64,000 nucleotides of DNA from an uncultured Bacteroidia bacterium. Lineage in GTDB: Bacteria; Bacteroidota; Bacteroidia; Bacteroidales; CAJPTX01. The notes beneath the pieces were generated by a model that was not told the origin of the DNA, made no database searches, and was given only the letters and a program-made list of their open reading frames with translations. Each line of letters opens with the position of its first letter. The stretch's first letter is position 1. The position numbers and the translations under genes are program-made. Where the stretch lies: contig CALHSW010000074.1 of assembly GCA_938038735.1 (NCBI GenBank), positions 85,867 to 149,866 on the forward strand, in the 5' to 3' direction. Below are positions 44,901 to 53,547 of this stretch, piece by piece.

Positions 44901-47567
44901 TCAGAGGCTAAGCTCATATCGCTTGTAGCTAGGAAGGGCGACAATCCAGGGCTAGCCAACGATGTTAATGCGGATATTAAGGGCGAAATGCACATGGACC
45001 TAACGGGGATTGCCAATTTGGCTAGCGTTGCCCTTTCTTTTGAGGTTTCTAGTGGTGCCACGTTGGCCATCGGTGGAACTCCGCTAATTATCGGGGTGAA
45101 TCACATTGATTTGTCGCACCCCGTGGAGCTGACGGTTACCTCGGCCGACAAGCGTAGCGTGTCCCGCTATGCGGTTGAGGCCTTTAGGACACAAACGATT
45201 ACATGGGATGCCCTGGCTACCACGAACTACACCTTTGGGGATGCCCCCCAGCGGCTGCTGGCGCGTAGCAACTCTAACCTCCCTATTGTTTACACTTCGA
45301 GCGATGGCAATGTGGCAACGGTCAGTGGCGATCGGCTGTTGATTACGGGCGTAGGGAAGGCGACCATCTCTGCCATGCAGCCAGGGGGCAATCGGTGGAC
45401 AGCTGCTGAGCCTGTAGCACAAACCATAACGGTGAAGCCTAAGGCGGTGACCGTTTCGCCTAAAAGCCTAGAGATTGAGGAGCAGCAAGATCTTCCAAAG
45501 CTGGAGTTTAGCTTCAGTGGGTTAGTGAAAGCTGAGCATGCCAAGGCCATCAATCTGCCTTCCTACGGGGTCTATGTGGGCGGTACGTTATGGGAGAAGC
45601 CTATAGCATCGCTGCCTGTGGGGGTACATGAACTTAAGCCTACGAGCGGTGATCCATACCGTAGCGGCAGCTACGAGGTAACGCCGAAAGGTGGAAAGCT
45701 TACAGTGAAGGCATCCCCGGTGGTTAAGACCGTTACGTTCATCGTTAAGAGCGAAGAGGACGAGACCATTGATGGGGCTACCGTGCGCATTGGCCGCGAC
45801 GAGTATGCCACAAATTCCTCTGGCGAGGTGCAGGTAAAGCTGCGCCAAGGTGATTACGAGTACAGAGTTGAAAAGGAGGGATTATTCCCAAGCGATGGCA
45901 CTTTTAGTGTGAAGAATGCTGACTTTGAGGTTAATGTGAGAATGCGATTGCCCGAGTTCACGCTTTCCTACACCGTGAGCAATGCCCAGCAAGGGGTCAT
46001 TTTGGCTAATGCGGAGCAGCATGTGCCGCGAGGAGGAAATGGGATGCCAGTCTACGCATTGCCTGCGTCAGGATTCCTGTTCTCTCAATGGGACGATGGA
46101 GTTAAAATCAATCCGCGCGTTGATAGCGATGTGAAGAAGAATATCAGTGCGGCGGCGCAGTTCGTCGCCTCGGCCTTCACGGTCACGTACACCTCAGCCC
46201 CGCATGGGCGTATTGAGGGCGAGACGGAGCAAGAGGTGCGTTACGGGGCGAAGTCAACCCCAGTAACCGCTGTTCCAGACGATGGGTACGCATTCGTTCG
46301 TTGGTCTGATTACTGTGCGACCCCAACGCGGGTAGACTCTGGGTTCACAGACAATGCTTCGTTCACGGCAATTTTTGATCGCTGTCCAACGCTGCCCTAT
46401 ACCCAAAACTTTGATGACAGCTTTGAGCTGCCCAACTTTTGGTCTACCATCGATTCTTCGTATGAGCAGTCTCCATGGTTTGTGTCGAATGATCCGCTCA
46501 ACTATATTAATCCTATATCGGGGAATAGCGCATTTGGCTACGCTTCGCGCAATGCGAGCCTCTACTCTCCTACCTTTGCCATCAGTGAGGGCGAGGCGGA
46601 CTCAGTTGTTTTGGCTTTCCAGTATAATGGGTTTCCCTGGCCAGCTGGCTTGATGGGCATGGTGCAGTACAAGACGGAGAAGAGCGGCTGGACCGATATG
46701 CAGCCGCTCAACCTTAGCTTCCAACCCGATGAATTCCATGACACCATCCCGCTGGTAGCCCTAGAAGGTGCTGGGAAAATACAATTCCGGTGGATAGTAC
46801 TAAATGGTGCGGAGGAAGGTTACCCCATTGTGGTGGATAACGTTGCAATTAGCCTAGTGCCGAAGACACCAGTCTCAACGCCCTATACGATTACCTATCG
46901 CACAGGCCAACACGGCAGCCTAAGCGGTGACACCGTCCAATTTGTGGAGCAGGGCAAGGATGGTACACCTGTAGAGGCAATCCCTGTGGCAGGCTACCGA
47001 TTTGTGCAGTGGAGCGATGGCAAGACCGACAACCCGCGTACCGAACACAACGTAAAGGGCGACCTAACCGTTACGGCGGAGTTTGAGGCGATCCCCTACA
47101 ACGTTACTATTGGTGCGCTGCAGAATGGGAGGGTAGCTGCGGATTGCGCTACCGCAACGATTGGTCAGGTTGTGACTCTTACCGTTACGCCCAGCGCAGG
47201 GTATCGGCTAAAGGAGGGAACGTTGAAAGTGGCAAAGGTCGATGGAACGGGTGATGTGCCCATTGCAGAGGGTAAGTTTGCCATGCCAGCCTGCGATGTA
47301 TTAGTAACTGCGGAGTTTGAGGTCAAGGAAGAAGAGAAAACGGGGCTGTCGCATGGGCCTTTAGAGACCCTGTCAATCCATCCGAACCCCACCCAAAGCG
47401 GGGTTTACGTGGAGGCTGAAGGCGAGGTTAGAGTATACAGCGCCGAGGGATATCTCGTGCTTAGCGCAGTGGCTGCGGGCGAGGCGTACCTAGATTTGGG
47501 CAGCTTGCCTTCCGGCCTGTACATAATTCGCGTGGGCAATAGGGTTGCAAAGCTTGTAAAGCGGTAG
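38970..47567 (+). CDS. Giant secreted subtilisin-like multidomain protein with T9SS sorting domain
   Basis: A 2865-residue surface or secreted protein. Residues 1-29 are a signal peptide; a prodomain-like region reaches about 235. The S8 peptidase domain (240-530) has Asp254 in VGVFDGD, His282 in GGHGIHVSG, oxyanion Asn386 in SVGND and Ser462 in GTGSSMACP. Then come a jelly-roll-like segment (to 655), an FN3-like module (about 748-838), a GEVED-like domain (1421-1508), CARDB-like repeats (1530-1637), a LamG-type lectin fold (1644-1864), a BIG2-like Ig (2074-2154), MBG-like (2154-2247), CnaB-like (2251-2327), InlB-type repeats (2331-2467), a MAM/cleaved-adhesin-like domain (2474-2631) and more InlB repeats (2637-2781). 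The C-terminus (2794-2865) is a type A T9SS sorting domain with HPNPTQSG and a KLVKR end. Domain borders are by eye. Confidence 0.9.
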   Translation: MNEKIQLRCLLVSLLSAMLLGVVPHVLLAQQPYEVRIGDYRIVPPANAKELAGIRTRGGGRTLPDGRQVVLLQLYEQPTPAVRAELSRCNVTLNDYLGGNAYFATLRPWDRIRMLKSGKIRSVMAIEPGWKISQVLVGDNVPDFLVASQGKVRVSLAYHASVDDRFVRQVMLRMGIEAGYISTLFRSVDAELSSDQMVQLAEEPWVVAINPQPIQPQLDNYRGRVMTNSHVLAQPSSLGGRGLTGAGVKVGVFDGDVERHVDFGKRIHVQESAMSVKSTGGHGIHVSGTMAGAGVLDPLARGVAPEVDFYSYNFLEQPNGMKVSEKMLEAARQFNISITQNSYGVAFKGRCNVYNRFSYNGMENSWETDYITNLYPHLLHVYSVGNDRATEEENCGHVYGSSTKRSKNALYVGALNADESMGAYSSWGPMDDGRLLPTVVALGTDVYSTRGGNSYGLGTGSSMACPAVSGIAALLTERYRQLNDVTTPRAALLRGVIANTARDMGNVGPDYQYGYGLVDAEKAVEVLEKGWFFEGKLEAGMGDVSHTIEVPANAKELRVMLVWSDTVSNKQYGYGESALINDLDLQVAQSGSVTLPWVLDPSNPQVPATRGVDSRNNMEQVTVENPAAGSYEITVKPTRIASQGQEYAVVYWIDEAAPAIVYPLGGELLAPGDKFYIRWKGMEPPVRVEMSVDGGESYSTIATGVGADKFEYELPNSTPSTVAAFIRLTAANGIVKNLHPFSVIGVPQKVVVDEASCGGSITLRWNSVAAAAEYEVMKADVEKGTFELFGTTSDTSMVIPYSKLSTDTRNVFTVRTRVGTGEVGRRANGIAVKAAMPLVLTKQNIPFVEHFEQFPLQFVQVEMGKNMEISHPSEYPETKVGTGHHLMGSYASATQKNSDWRSDSVFATKTNMNRISMCSVDLTNTGYSALHLTIPITQVYHKLRQNSSVRVLINGVLAKDFAGDSIFQAATPIDYRANKLCFDLTPFLGQVVSIEIQHVSRDARCMIVIHEIKIAPPDSAGKVELTKFETTELLAGDSPRNDVRVEVLNNQPRPLPSLAVSYRIDDRSRVVESIADLKPYERRLYTFLTRADLSSKELCGHVFNLTGELLHPDTANAKAHFQAINTGQVYPLAYSPLEDVPLLGRVIHDPKRTVVVQDSLIFTPYRGAFFGYDDNQESTVRFKPSNPAKRLRVLFERFDTEKGADGFFVYNCEVPEDLELEKVQHTDLLTGSFSNRELLASTKGGDITLKFSSDISISGKGWLARITEEDPVNIFTLRLLTLESYYSDQEATISITIRNNTDVPRDSVRVAYYINDSHEWEVETIKSVIKPSSEMTYTFPAKASLPFGGHYTVTARILAPDYDESDNIVSATVTNDIYCHDVSIKEPKTLFIKGVKAADGKEITTNAGTGNVDYHIDSPFTIYAGSPVTQFFVTTSASLTDSTTIALYIDWNADGQFDESTERIKVGPAVAGNVYRFDVSVPASRKIGKTRMRAVIGKNKELNAACPADTLTLGDVKDFLLDVKDAPFPVNDVALTALEVKSGRGLKAEEPITIKLKNYGAENITTLEITLEVNGAKITEVANVDVPAFGGGAYTYTLQHKLDLSAIGRYDIRVSIPDDQNKENNELRTISYSVPEPAPDAFYALKFRKNQQPAEYLNLGSLNGTPMYSSGGHRDITLEAWFMPQEDGKNVIFNGKNIIISTITNDTTTDFPNNAVVIQFVAPTTKKKLTVFTDAGSVTPHQWQHVAVALHLQNAGDPNNFKVFINGKRQNVTLTKGASFYSYGQENGSMPIYVAPDFGGMVRQIRCWKTQLSDSILSLPARMYSSLRDATGKLPEGLIAEFAMGEGPKSAATLSDDIQATIHSSRIGSADDPVWVAPTDLITNTQFEGQVFPAEKSDPNTLTIPLDDTVELDKVKGNIIAAWPGTSLTYKADGRPIPQDAVFDLRQPVEVVATVDPAYTFGHSIAPQTYKLVAEHISEAKLISLVARKGDNPGLANDVNADIKGEMHMDLTGIANLASVALSFEVSSGATLAIGGTPLIIGVNHIDLSHPVELTVTSADKRSVSRYAVEAFRTQTITWDALATTNYTFGDAPQRLLARSNSNLPIVYTSSDGNVATVSGDRLLITGVGKATISAMQPGGNRWTAAEPVAQTITVKPKAVTVSPKSLEIEEQQDLPKLEFSFSGLVKAEHAKAINLPSYGVYVGGTLWEKPIASLPVGVHELKPTSGDPYRSGSYEVTPKGGKLTVKASPVVKTVTFIVKSEEDETIDGATVRIGRDEYATNSSGEVQVKLRQGDYEYRVEKEGLFPSDGTFSVKNADFEVNVRMRLPEFTLSYTVSNAQQGVILANAEQHVPRGGNGMPVYALPASGFLFSQWDDGVKINPRVDSDVKKNISAAAQFVASAFTVTYTSAPHGRIEGETEQEVRYGAKSTPVTAVPDDGYAFVRWSDYCATPTRVDSGFTDNASFTAIFDRCPTLPYTQNFDDSFELPNFWSTIDSSYEQSPWFVSNDPLNYINPISGNSAFGYASRNASLYSPTFAISEGEADSVVLAFQYNGFPWPAGLMGMVQYKTEKSGWTDMQPLNLSFQPDEFHDTIPLVALEGAGKIQFRWIVLNGAEEGYPIVVDNVAISLVPKTPVSTPYTITYRTGQHGSLSGDTVQFVEQGKDGTPVEAIPVAGYRFVQWSDGKTDNPRTEHNVKGDLTVTAEFEAIPYNVTIGALQNGRVAADCATATIGQVVTLTVTPSAGYRLKEGTLKVAKVDGTGDVPIAEGKFAMPACDVLVTAEFEVKEEEKTGLSHGPLETLSIHPNPTQSGVYVEAEGEVRVYSAEGYLVLSAVAAGEAYLDLGSLPSGLYIIRVGNRVAKLVKR

Positions 47568-47591
47568 GCTTTACGGAGAGCAATAGGATTG

Positions 47592-47634
47592 CGGAGGGGA
47601 TTCCCGAATAGTGGGAGTCCCCTCCGTTTTTTTT
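47592..47634 (+). terminator. Terminator of the first giant protease gene
   Basis: Fourteen-base arms (one G-T pair) at 47592-47605 and 47613-47626, followed by T8. From there to the tRNA-Ser promoter (47635-47790) I see no gene. Confidence 0.92.
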
Positions 47635-47794
47635 CGGAGAGAGAAGCTATTGCAGAGAGAGGGAAGAGTCGTGTTGTGGAATTGCCCCATTCTACATGCC
47701 GTTGCGCTCGGTATTAGTCTAAGGCCCTACGTGTTCGCCTACTACTGTAGAAAATGGGGAGCTAGCGATAACTAAAAATGGAGTTGCCTTTCGT

Positions 47795-47825
47795 TTTGTA
47801 AATTCATAGCGAAGTATTACCTTTG
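47795..47825 (+). promoter_or_regulatory. Promoter of tRNA-Ser
   Basis: TTTG at 47795-47798, a 19-nt gap, TACCTTTG at 47818-47825; an almost ideal promoter, about 55 nt before the tRNA. Confidence 0.8.
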
Positions 47826-47880
47826 CAGCTGCGTTTGCGTAGGGATATCGGCAGCTGCGTTCGGCAGTGCTGTACCCGAG

Positions 47881-47970
<90 letters not shown>

Positions 47971-48093
47971 GCAGGGCTTCAAAGGTACTCCCCAAAGGTA
48001 ATCGGCAAGGCTTATAGGGTTTGGGTGGTCGTTGTAAAAACGACGGCTCTGCGTTGGCGTTGGTGCGCGGCGTGTAGAAAACCGCGCTTTTTG

Positions 48094-48101
48094 TACCTTC
48101 G
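48094..48101 (+). promoter_or_regulatory. -7-like element of typA
   Basis: TACCTTCG lies 20 nt before the typA ATG. typA may also be read through from the tRNA promoter, since no terminator separates them. Confidence 0.4.
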
Positions 48102-48120
48102 CGGCGTTAAATAGACGTTG

Positions 48121-49920
48121 ATGATTGAGGTTAGGAATATTGCGATAATCGCGCACGTCGACCATGGGAAAACCACGCTAGTCGACAAAATGATTCTTCA
48201 GACGAAGGTAGAGGGCTCGGAAAAGAGCGAGGATGGACAGTTCCTTGATAATAACGCATTGGAGCGGGAGCGGGGGATTACCATTCTCAGCAAGAACGTT
48301 TCGGTAAGGTATAAAGGGGTTAAAATCAACGTTATCGACACGCCGGGGCACGCTGATTTCGGCGGCGAGGTGGAGCGCGTGCTCAACATGGCTGACGGTG
48401 TATTGCTTTTGGTTGATGCGCTGGAAGGGCCTATGCCCCAAACTCGCTTCGTGCTGGAGAAGGCTTTGGGTTTGGGTCTGCGTCCAATAGTGGTTATTAA
48501 CAAGGTGGACAAGCCGAATTGCCAGCCGGACAGGGTGCAGGAGGATGTGTTTGACCTAATGTTCTCTCTCAATGCCACCGAGGACCAGCTCAACTTCCCC
48601 ACCATCTACGGTAGTGCTAAGGGGGGGTGGATGTCAACCGATTACAAGCAGCCAGCAGGCGATATTACCCCGCTCCTTGATACCATTATAGATTACATCC
48701 CTGCGCCGCAGGTAGAGGAGGGCACGGTGCAACTGCTCATCACCTCTATAGATCACTCAAACTACGTGGGGCGAATTGCGGTGGGAAAGCTGCATCGGGG
48801 TGTGCTGCACAAGAATGATAGGGTTTCCATAGTCCATCGTGACGGCACTAAGGAGGCGTTCACGGTTAAGGACCTCATGGTATTCGTCGGGCTGGGTAAA
48901 CAGTCGGTCGGCACCGTTGAAGCTGGCGATATCTGTGCGGTGGTGGGTATGGATCAGTTTGACATCGGCGACTCTATCTGTGACGTGGAGAACCCAGAAC
49001 CGCTGCCCACCATTGCGGTTGATGAACCCACTATGAGTATGCTCTTCACCATCAATAATTCCCCGTTCTACGGACGTGACGGCAAGTACGTCACCTCTCG
49101 CCACCTAAAGGAACGTCTCGATCGGGAGTTAGAGAAGAATTTGGCGCTGCGGGTGCAGCCCGGCGCAACCCCTGACTCGTTTGTCGTGTTTGGACGTGGT
49201 ATCCTGCATCTTTCCATTCTCATTGAGACGATGCGGCGCGAAGGGTACGAGCTGCAGGTGGGGCAGCCGCAAGTGGTGATAAAAGAGATTGATGGGCAGC
49301 AGTGCGAGCCGATAGAGTACCTTTCCGTTGGGATTCCGGAGGAGTATTCTGGGAAGGCCATTGAGCTGGCTACGCGTCGCAAGGGGGTGATGCTAAAAAT
49401 GGAGACCCGCGGCGATCGGCTCGACCTAGAGTTTGAGATACCCTCTAGAGGCTTGATAGGGCTCCGCAATCAGCTGCTCACAGCCTCTGCGGGAGAGGCG
49501 GTGGTGACGCACCGCCTCAAAGGGTTTGAGCCCTACCGGGGCACTATAGACACCCGGCAAACGGGGTCGCTGGTGGCCATTGAGAGCGGCACAGCATACG
49601 CCTATGCCCTGAATAAGCTGCAGGACAGAGGATCTTTCTTCATTGAGCCGCAGGAGGAGGTCTACGCGGGGCAAGTGGTGGGAGAGGGAACCCGTGAGAG
49701 GGATATTCCGCTCAACGTGTGCAAGGCGAAGAAGCTTACGAATATGCGCGCCTCGGGCAGCGATGACAAGGTGAATCTTGCCCCCGCCATAAAGTTCTCG
49801 CTAGAAGAGGCGTTGGAGTATATCGGGGAAGACGAGTACGTGGAGGTAACGCCCCACGCATTGCGAATCAGAAAGATTATTCTTGACCAAACGGAACGCA
49901 AGCGGGCGGAGAACCAATAG
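48121..49920 (+). CDS. typA: Ribosome-associated GTPase TypA/BipA
   Basis: A 599-residue translational GTPase. The ATG at 48121 follows an in-frame TTG that I do not use. G-motifs: G1 AHVDHGKTT (12-20), G2 in RERGIT, G3 DTPGHADF, G4 NKVD, and GSAKG. Domains II and III resemble EF-G, and the C-terminal domain specific to BipA is present (EFEIPSRGLIGLRNQLLTASAG). BipA binds the ribosome near the A site and supports large-subunit assembly and stress or cold adaptation. Length matches the family (about 605). Confidence 0.97.
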   Translation: MIEVRNIAIIAHVDHGKTTLVDKMILQTKVEGSEKSEDGQFLDNNALERERGITILSKNVSVRYKGVKINVIDTPGHADFGGEVERVLNMADGVLLLVDALEGPMPQTRFVLEKALGLGLRPIVVINKVDKPNCQPDRVQEDVFDLMFSLNATEDQLNFPTIYGSAKGGWMSTDYKQPAGDITPLLDTIIDYIPAPQVEEGTVQLLITSIDHSNYVGRIAVGKLHRGVLHKNDRVSIVHRDGTKEAFTVKDLMVFVGLGKQSVGTVEAGDICAVVGMDQFDIGDSICDVENPEPLPTIAVDEPTMSMLFTINNSPFYGRDGKYVTSRHLKERLDRELEKNLALRVQPGATPDSFVVFGRGILHLSILIETMRREGYELQVGQPQVVIKEIDGQQCEPIEYLSVGIPEEYSGKAIELATRRKGVMLKMETRGDRLDLEFEIPSRGLIGLRNQLLTASAGEAVVTHRLKGFEPYRGTIDTRQTGSLVAIESGTAYAYALNKLQDRGSFFIEPQEEVYAGQVVGEGTRERDIPLNVCKAKKLTNMRASGSDDKVNLAPAIKFSLEEALEYIGEDEYVEVTPHALRIRKIILDQTERKRAENQ

Positions 49921-50053
49921 ATTAGTGCGGAGGTTGGAAGCCATTCCGTGGGGTGGAGAAGTGGAGTGATGGAAGGGCCGAATAGGATCTTTGCAGCTCC
50001 TCAGCCTTTCCTAATCGCTTTTTCGACAGAAGGTCAAAGAGAGGAGTGTGTAC

Positions 50054-50091
50054 AAATGGGCCCCGCAGCATTGCAGCTGCGGGGCCCATTT
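50054..50091. terminator. Bidirectional terminator between typA and the lipoprotein gene
   Basis: Perfect 16-bp arms, AAATGGGCCCCGCAGC and its complement, with a 6-nt loop, flanked by A and T runs. It sits between convergent genes. Confidence 0.92.
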
Positions 50092-50116
50092 ATGTATATT
50101 CGGAGGCTACGATAGC

Positions 50117-50815
50117 TTAGCCCACCTTATGGAATGTGATATCCACAGACTTACCTATCGGACTAGTGAATGCCTCTAGGATAACCATTAGTGCCTGCAT
50201 CTTTTCGCTTGGAACACCAGCCGAGAAGGCTTCCTTGACGAATGCGGGTTCAAGCTTGTATTTAAGTTCCCCCTCATCGGTTTTTGAGAGGGTCAAGGTT
50301 TTGCTAGAGATGCTTTTGGCAAATGCATAGCTTATCTTTCTCTTGGCATCCTTATCGGCTTCTGCCTTCAGTTGGTCGAGGGTTGCCTGCGGGATCTCAT
50401 TGAGTTGCAGCACGAGCTTACCATTCTCCTCTTTCCAAGTACCGTTCGCACCGTCCTTAAGCCCTGAGAAAGTGACATTGCATGTGTTGCTCTCGGCACT
50501 CACCGTTATAGTTATGCCCTGGGCAAAATTGACAGTTTCAGTGATGGCTTTGTGTACAAACTCTTCGTATTCAGCTGCCTTGCCTTGCAATTGTGAGTTG
50601 AAAAGGAGATCAATGGAAGAGATTAGCGCCTTTATGGTTTCCGTCTTCTCCTCATCTGAAGCGATGGATTGATTCATCACTTTTACCGTAGCCCACTTGC
50701 CCGTATAGGAAAAGTTCTCCTCCTTGTTCTCCTTGTTCTTATCGCAGCTCGTAAAAGCGAGCGTGGATGCGAGCAGCACTGCACTCGCTATGTATCCCCA
50801 CCTTGCTAGTTTCAT
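50117..50815 (-). CDS. Lipoprotein of unknown function
   Basis: A 232-residue protein counted from the ATG at 50815; the longer frame upstream adds 12 residues before the signal sequence and is unlikely. The signal ends in LAFTSC, so Cys at about 24 is lipidated, followed by a charged linker (DKNKENKEEN). The remainder has an up-and-down pattern of strands with Thr/Ser-rich segments (FSYTGKWATVKV; GTWKEENGKLVLQLNEI; ISSKTLTLSKTDEGELKYKLE), reminiscent of lipocalin-like Bacteroidales lipoproteins, but I do not recognise the family with certainty. It is monocistronic. Confidence 0.75.
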   Translation of the reverse strand: MKLARWGYIASAVLLASTLAFTSCDKNKENKEENFSYTGKWATVKVMNQSIASDEEKTETIKALISSIDLLFNSQLQGKAAEYEEFVHKAITETVNFAQGITITVSAESNTCNVTFSGLKDGANGTWKEENGKLVLQLNEIPQATLDQLKAEADKDAKRKISYAFAKSISSKTLTLSKTDEGELKYKLEPAFVKEAFSAGVPSEKMQALMVILEAFTSPIGKSVDITFHKVG

Positions 50816-51050
50816 GACGCACCAATGTATTGAGTTATGCGCAGGGCCCATTCCCCACGCTGTTTGTTAAGCAGTATCAAATTATGTACCACAATTGCTG
50901 TCAGCTTCTACGTGGGCTAGGCGACAAAGTGTCATGCGGCGGAGCGAAGAATTGTCAGCTTTTCCTGTTGGCACGGAAGTGGCGAAAGCAGGGGGTGACG
51001 GCAGCGCGAGAAGGGCTGCGGAGTGTGGAACAAGTAAAAAGTGTAAAGTG

Positions 51051-51329
51051 ATGGCAAAGGTGAGTGTAAAGCCGTTGGCGGATAGGGTGCTAATCAAGCC
51101 GATGGAAGCGGAGACGAAAACGGTAGGCGGGATATATATACCAGATACAGCGAAGGAGAAGCCGCAGCGCGGCACGGTGGTGGCTGTGGGCAAGGGGACT
51201 AAGGATGTCACGATGGAGCTCAAGGAGGGAGATGTGGTGCTGTATGGAAAGTATAGCGGCACGGAGATAACCATAGATGATGAGGATTATCTCATCATGA
51301 AGCAGGGCGATGTGCTGGCGGTACTGTAG
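51051..51329 (+). CDS. groES: Co-chaperonin GroES
   Basis: A 92-residue co-chaperonin (MAKVSVKPLADRVLIKPMEAE). The mobile loop contains GGIYIPDTA and the roof segment is EITIDDEDY. It caps the GroEL ring during folding. The start at 51051 is the conserved one; upstream in-frame sequence is not protein-like. The gap before it (50816-51050) shows no CIRCE element; a TGGCAC near 50978 resembles half of a sigma-54 site, which I do not trust. It is 45 bp upstream of groEL. Confidence 0.97.
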   Translation: MAKVSVKPLADRVLIKPMEAETKTVGGIYIPDTAKEKPQRGTVVAVGKGTKDVTMELKEGDVVLYGKYSGTEITIDDEDYLIMKQGDVLAVL

Positions 51330-51374
51330 GGTTTAGATGTAGGTTGGAATAAAGATTAAGAGAGGAATAGAGAA

Positions 51375-53000
51375 ATGGCTAAGATCATAAAGTTTGACAC
51401 CGATGCGCGCGACCAGCTCAAGAGCGGCGTGGATCAGTTGGCAGATGCGGTAAAGGTAACGCTGGGTCCTAAGGGGCGCAACGTGGTGATTGACAAGAAG
51501 TTTGGTTCGCCCACGGTGACCAAGGATGGTGTGACGGTGGCGAAAGAGGTGGAGCTGTCGTGCGCGGAGGAGAACCTCGGGGCGCAGCTGGTGCGTGAGG
51601 TGGCCTCAAAGACGAACGATGAGGCTGGCGATGGCACAACGACGGCTACCGTGCTGGCGCAGGCCATCGTGAAGAACGGCTTGAAGAACGTGACTGCGGG
51701 TGCGAACCCAATGGACCTGCGTCGCGGCATTGACAAAGCGGTGACCGTGGTGGTGGAAGAGCTGAAGAAGCAGAGCCACAAGATTGATGGCGACTTGAAG
51801 AAGATTGCGCAGGTGGCGACAATCTCAGCGAACAATACCCCTGCGATCGGCGAGCTGGTGGCCACGGCGATGGAGAAGGTGAAGACCGAAGGGGTGATAA
51901 CTGTAGAGGAGGCGAAGGGTACTGAAACCACGGTGGAAGTGGTGGAGGGGATGCAGTTTGACCGTGGATACATTTCGCCCTACTTCATCACGGATGCAGA
52001 GAAGATGACGGTGGAGCTTGAGAAGCCGTACATACTGATTACCGACCAGAAGATTTCCTCCATGAAGGATTTGCTGCCGGTGCTTGAGCCGATAGCGCAG
52101 TCGGGGCGTGCGTTGCTAGTGATAGCGGAGGATGTTGATGGCGAGGCGTTGGCGACGTTGGTAGTCAATAGGCTACGTGGTACGCTGAAGATTGCGGCCG
52201 TGAAGGCGCCGGGCTATGGCGATCGCCGCAAGGAGATGCTTGAGGACATTGCTATCCTGACCAAGGGTACGGTGATAAGCGGCGACAAGGGGTTGCGCTT
52301 GGCCGATGCGCAGTTGGAAATGCTGGGGCAGTCGGATAAGGTGTCGATGGATAAGGATAAGACGACCATCGTGAACGGCAGCGGTGACAAGGCTGAGATA
52401 GCGAAGCGCGTGGCGCAGATCGATGCGCAGATTGAGAAGAGCACGTCAGACTACGACAAGGAGAAGCTCCAGGAGCGCAAGGCGAAGCTGGCGGGCGGCG
52501 TAGCGGTGCTGTATGTAGGTGCCAAGACGGAGACGGAGATGAAGGAGCAGAAGTACTTGGTGGAGGATGCGCTGAGCGCCACGAGGGCTGCTGTGGAAGA
52601 GGGCATCGTGCCGGGCGGCGGTGTGGCATACATTCGTTCGCAGAAGGCACTGGACGGCCTGAAGGGGGATAATGCAGACCAAACGACGGGTATCAATATC
52701 GTGCGTCGTGCCATAGAGGAGCCGCTGCGCCAGATATGCGAGAATGCGGGTATTGATGGCGCAGTGGTGGTGCAGAAGGTGCGCGAGGGGAAGGATGACT
52801 ACGGCTACAACGCAGCGAAGGACACCTACGGCAATATGATGAGCGAGGGTGTAATAGACCCGACCAAGGTGGCGCGCGTGGCGTTGGAGAATGCGGTGTC
52901 CATCGCAAGCCTATTGCTAACCACGGAGTGCATTATGGTTGACGAGAAGGAGGAGACCCCAGCAATGCCGGCCAATCCGGGCATGGGGGGCATGATGTAG
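51375..53000 (+). CDS. groEL: Chaperonin GroEL
   Basis: A 541-residue chaperonin. Nucleotide-binding segments VTLGPKGRNVVIDK and DEAGDGTTTATVLAQ, the hinge regions and the substrate-binding apical domain all read through without gaps, and the tail is rich in Gly and Met (NPGMGGMM). It forms the double-ring folding chamber together with GroES, in the same operon. Confidence 0.98.
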   Translation: MAKIIKFDTDARDQLKSGVDQLADAVKVTLGPKGRNVVIDKKFGSPTVTKDGVTVAKEVELSCAEENLGAQLVREVASKTNDEAGDGTTTATVLAQAIVKNGLKNVTAGANPMDLRRGIDKAVTVVVEELKKQSHKIDGDLKKIAQVATISANNTPAIGELVATAMEKVKTEGVITVEEAKGTETTVEVVEGMQFDRGYISPYFITDAEKMTVELEKPYILITDQKISSMKDLLPVLEPIAQSGRALLVIAEDVDGEALATLVVNRLRGTLKIAAVKAPGYGDRRKEMLEDIAILTKGTVISGDKGLRLADAQLEMLGQSDKVSMDKDKTTIVNGSGDKAEIAKRVAQIDAQIEKSTSDYDKEKLQERKAKLAGGVAVLYVGAKTETEMKEQKYLVEDALSATRAAVEEGIVPGGGVAYIRSQKALDGLKGDNADQTTGINIVRRAIEEPLRQICENAGIDGAVVVQKVREGKDDYGYNAAKDTYGNMMSEGVIDPTKVARVALENAVSIASLLLTTECIMVDEKEETPAMPANPGMGGMM

Positions 53001-53024
53001 GCAGATTGTAAAGTTTAAAGTAGG

Positions 53025-53065
53025 GCGGGGAGCTTGCGATTGCAGGCTCCCCGCTCTACTTTTTT
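53025..53065 (+). terminator. Terminator of groES-groEL
   Basis: Nine-base arms GCGGGGAGC (53025-53033) and GCTCCCCGC (53046-53054) followed by TCTACT6. Confidence 0.88.
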
Positions 53066-53424
53066 GAGGTGCGAAATTCTCGGTATCGGTTGTTGAGGGA
53101 GTAGCGCAGCAGTGTTTAACCGGATATAATAACAAAAGAACAACGTGAGAATTGGAGGGATGTGCTGTGAGAATGTCGAGAGGTAAGGGACTAAGGGTCC
53201 AAAGAGCTAGACTATTGAGAGGTTGTTCTGCGAGAGGGGGAGGCGAGGGCGGGCAAATTTATGTGGGTTGGGTGCAGGGGTTTTTCTAGTTCATAGCTTG
53301 TGGCTATTTGACTAGCTGCAAAAGTGGGTCTCTACGTAGTTGCGTGATTTTCATAGAACTAACACTATAAGGATATGTGAATTCTGAGTAGTTTGCTTTG
53401 TGAGGTGAAAAAGGTGGTCATTGA

Positions 53425-53434
53425 GGGGGGGGGG
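53425..53434 (+). repeat. G10 homopolymer upstream of the second giant protease
   Basis: Ten consecutive G lie 35 bp before the -33 box. The surrounding 53066-53469 holds no gene that I can support. Confidence 0.9.
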
Positions 53435-53469
53435 AGAAGGAGAAAATTTTATTTTTTACTTGTGGCAAT

Positions 53470-53498
53470 TTTGTTTTTAGAAAAATTTATTATATTTG
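53470..53498 (+). promoter_or_regulatory. Promoter of the second giant protease
   Basis: TTTG at 53470-53473, a 17-nt gap, TATATTTG at 53491-53498; start codon 49 nt on. Confidence 0.75.
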
Positions 53499-53547
53499 CA
53501 ACCGTACGGAGGGGAGAGGAACGCTAATTTTTAAACACCCGTTGATT

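Noticed and set aside
50970..51000. Sigma-54 promoter before groES
   Set aside because: TGGCACG is followed at the right distance by TGGCG, not TTGC; no activator or other support.
50895..51050. A 52-residue N-terminal extension of GroES
   Set aside because: The conserved GroES start is the ATG at 51051 and the upstream translation is low-complexity Arg/Ala sequence.
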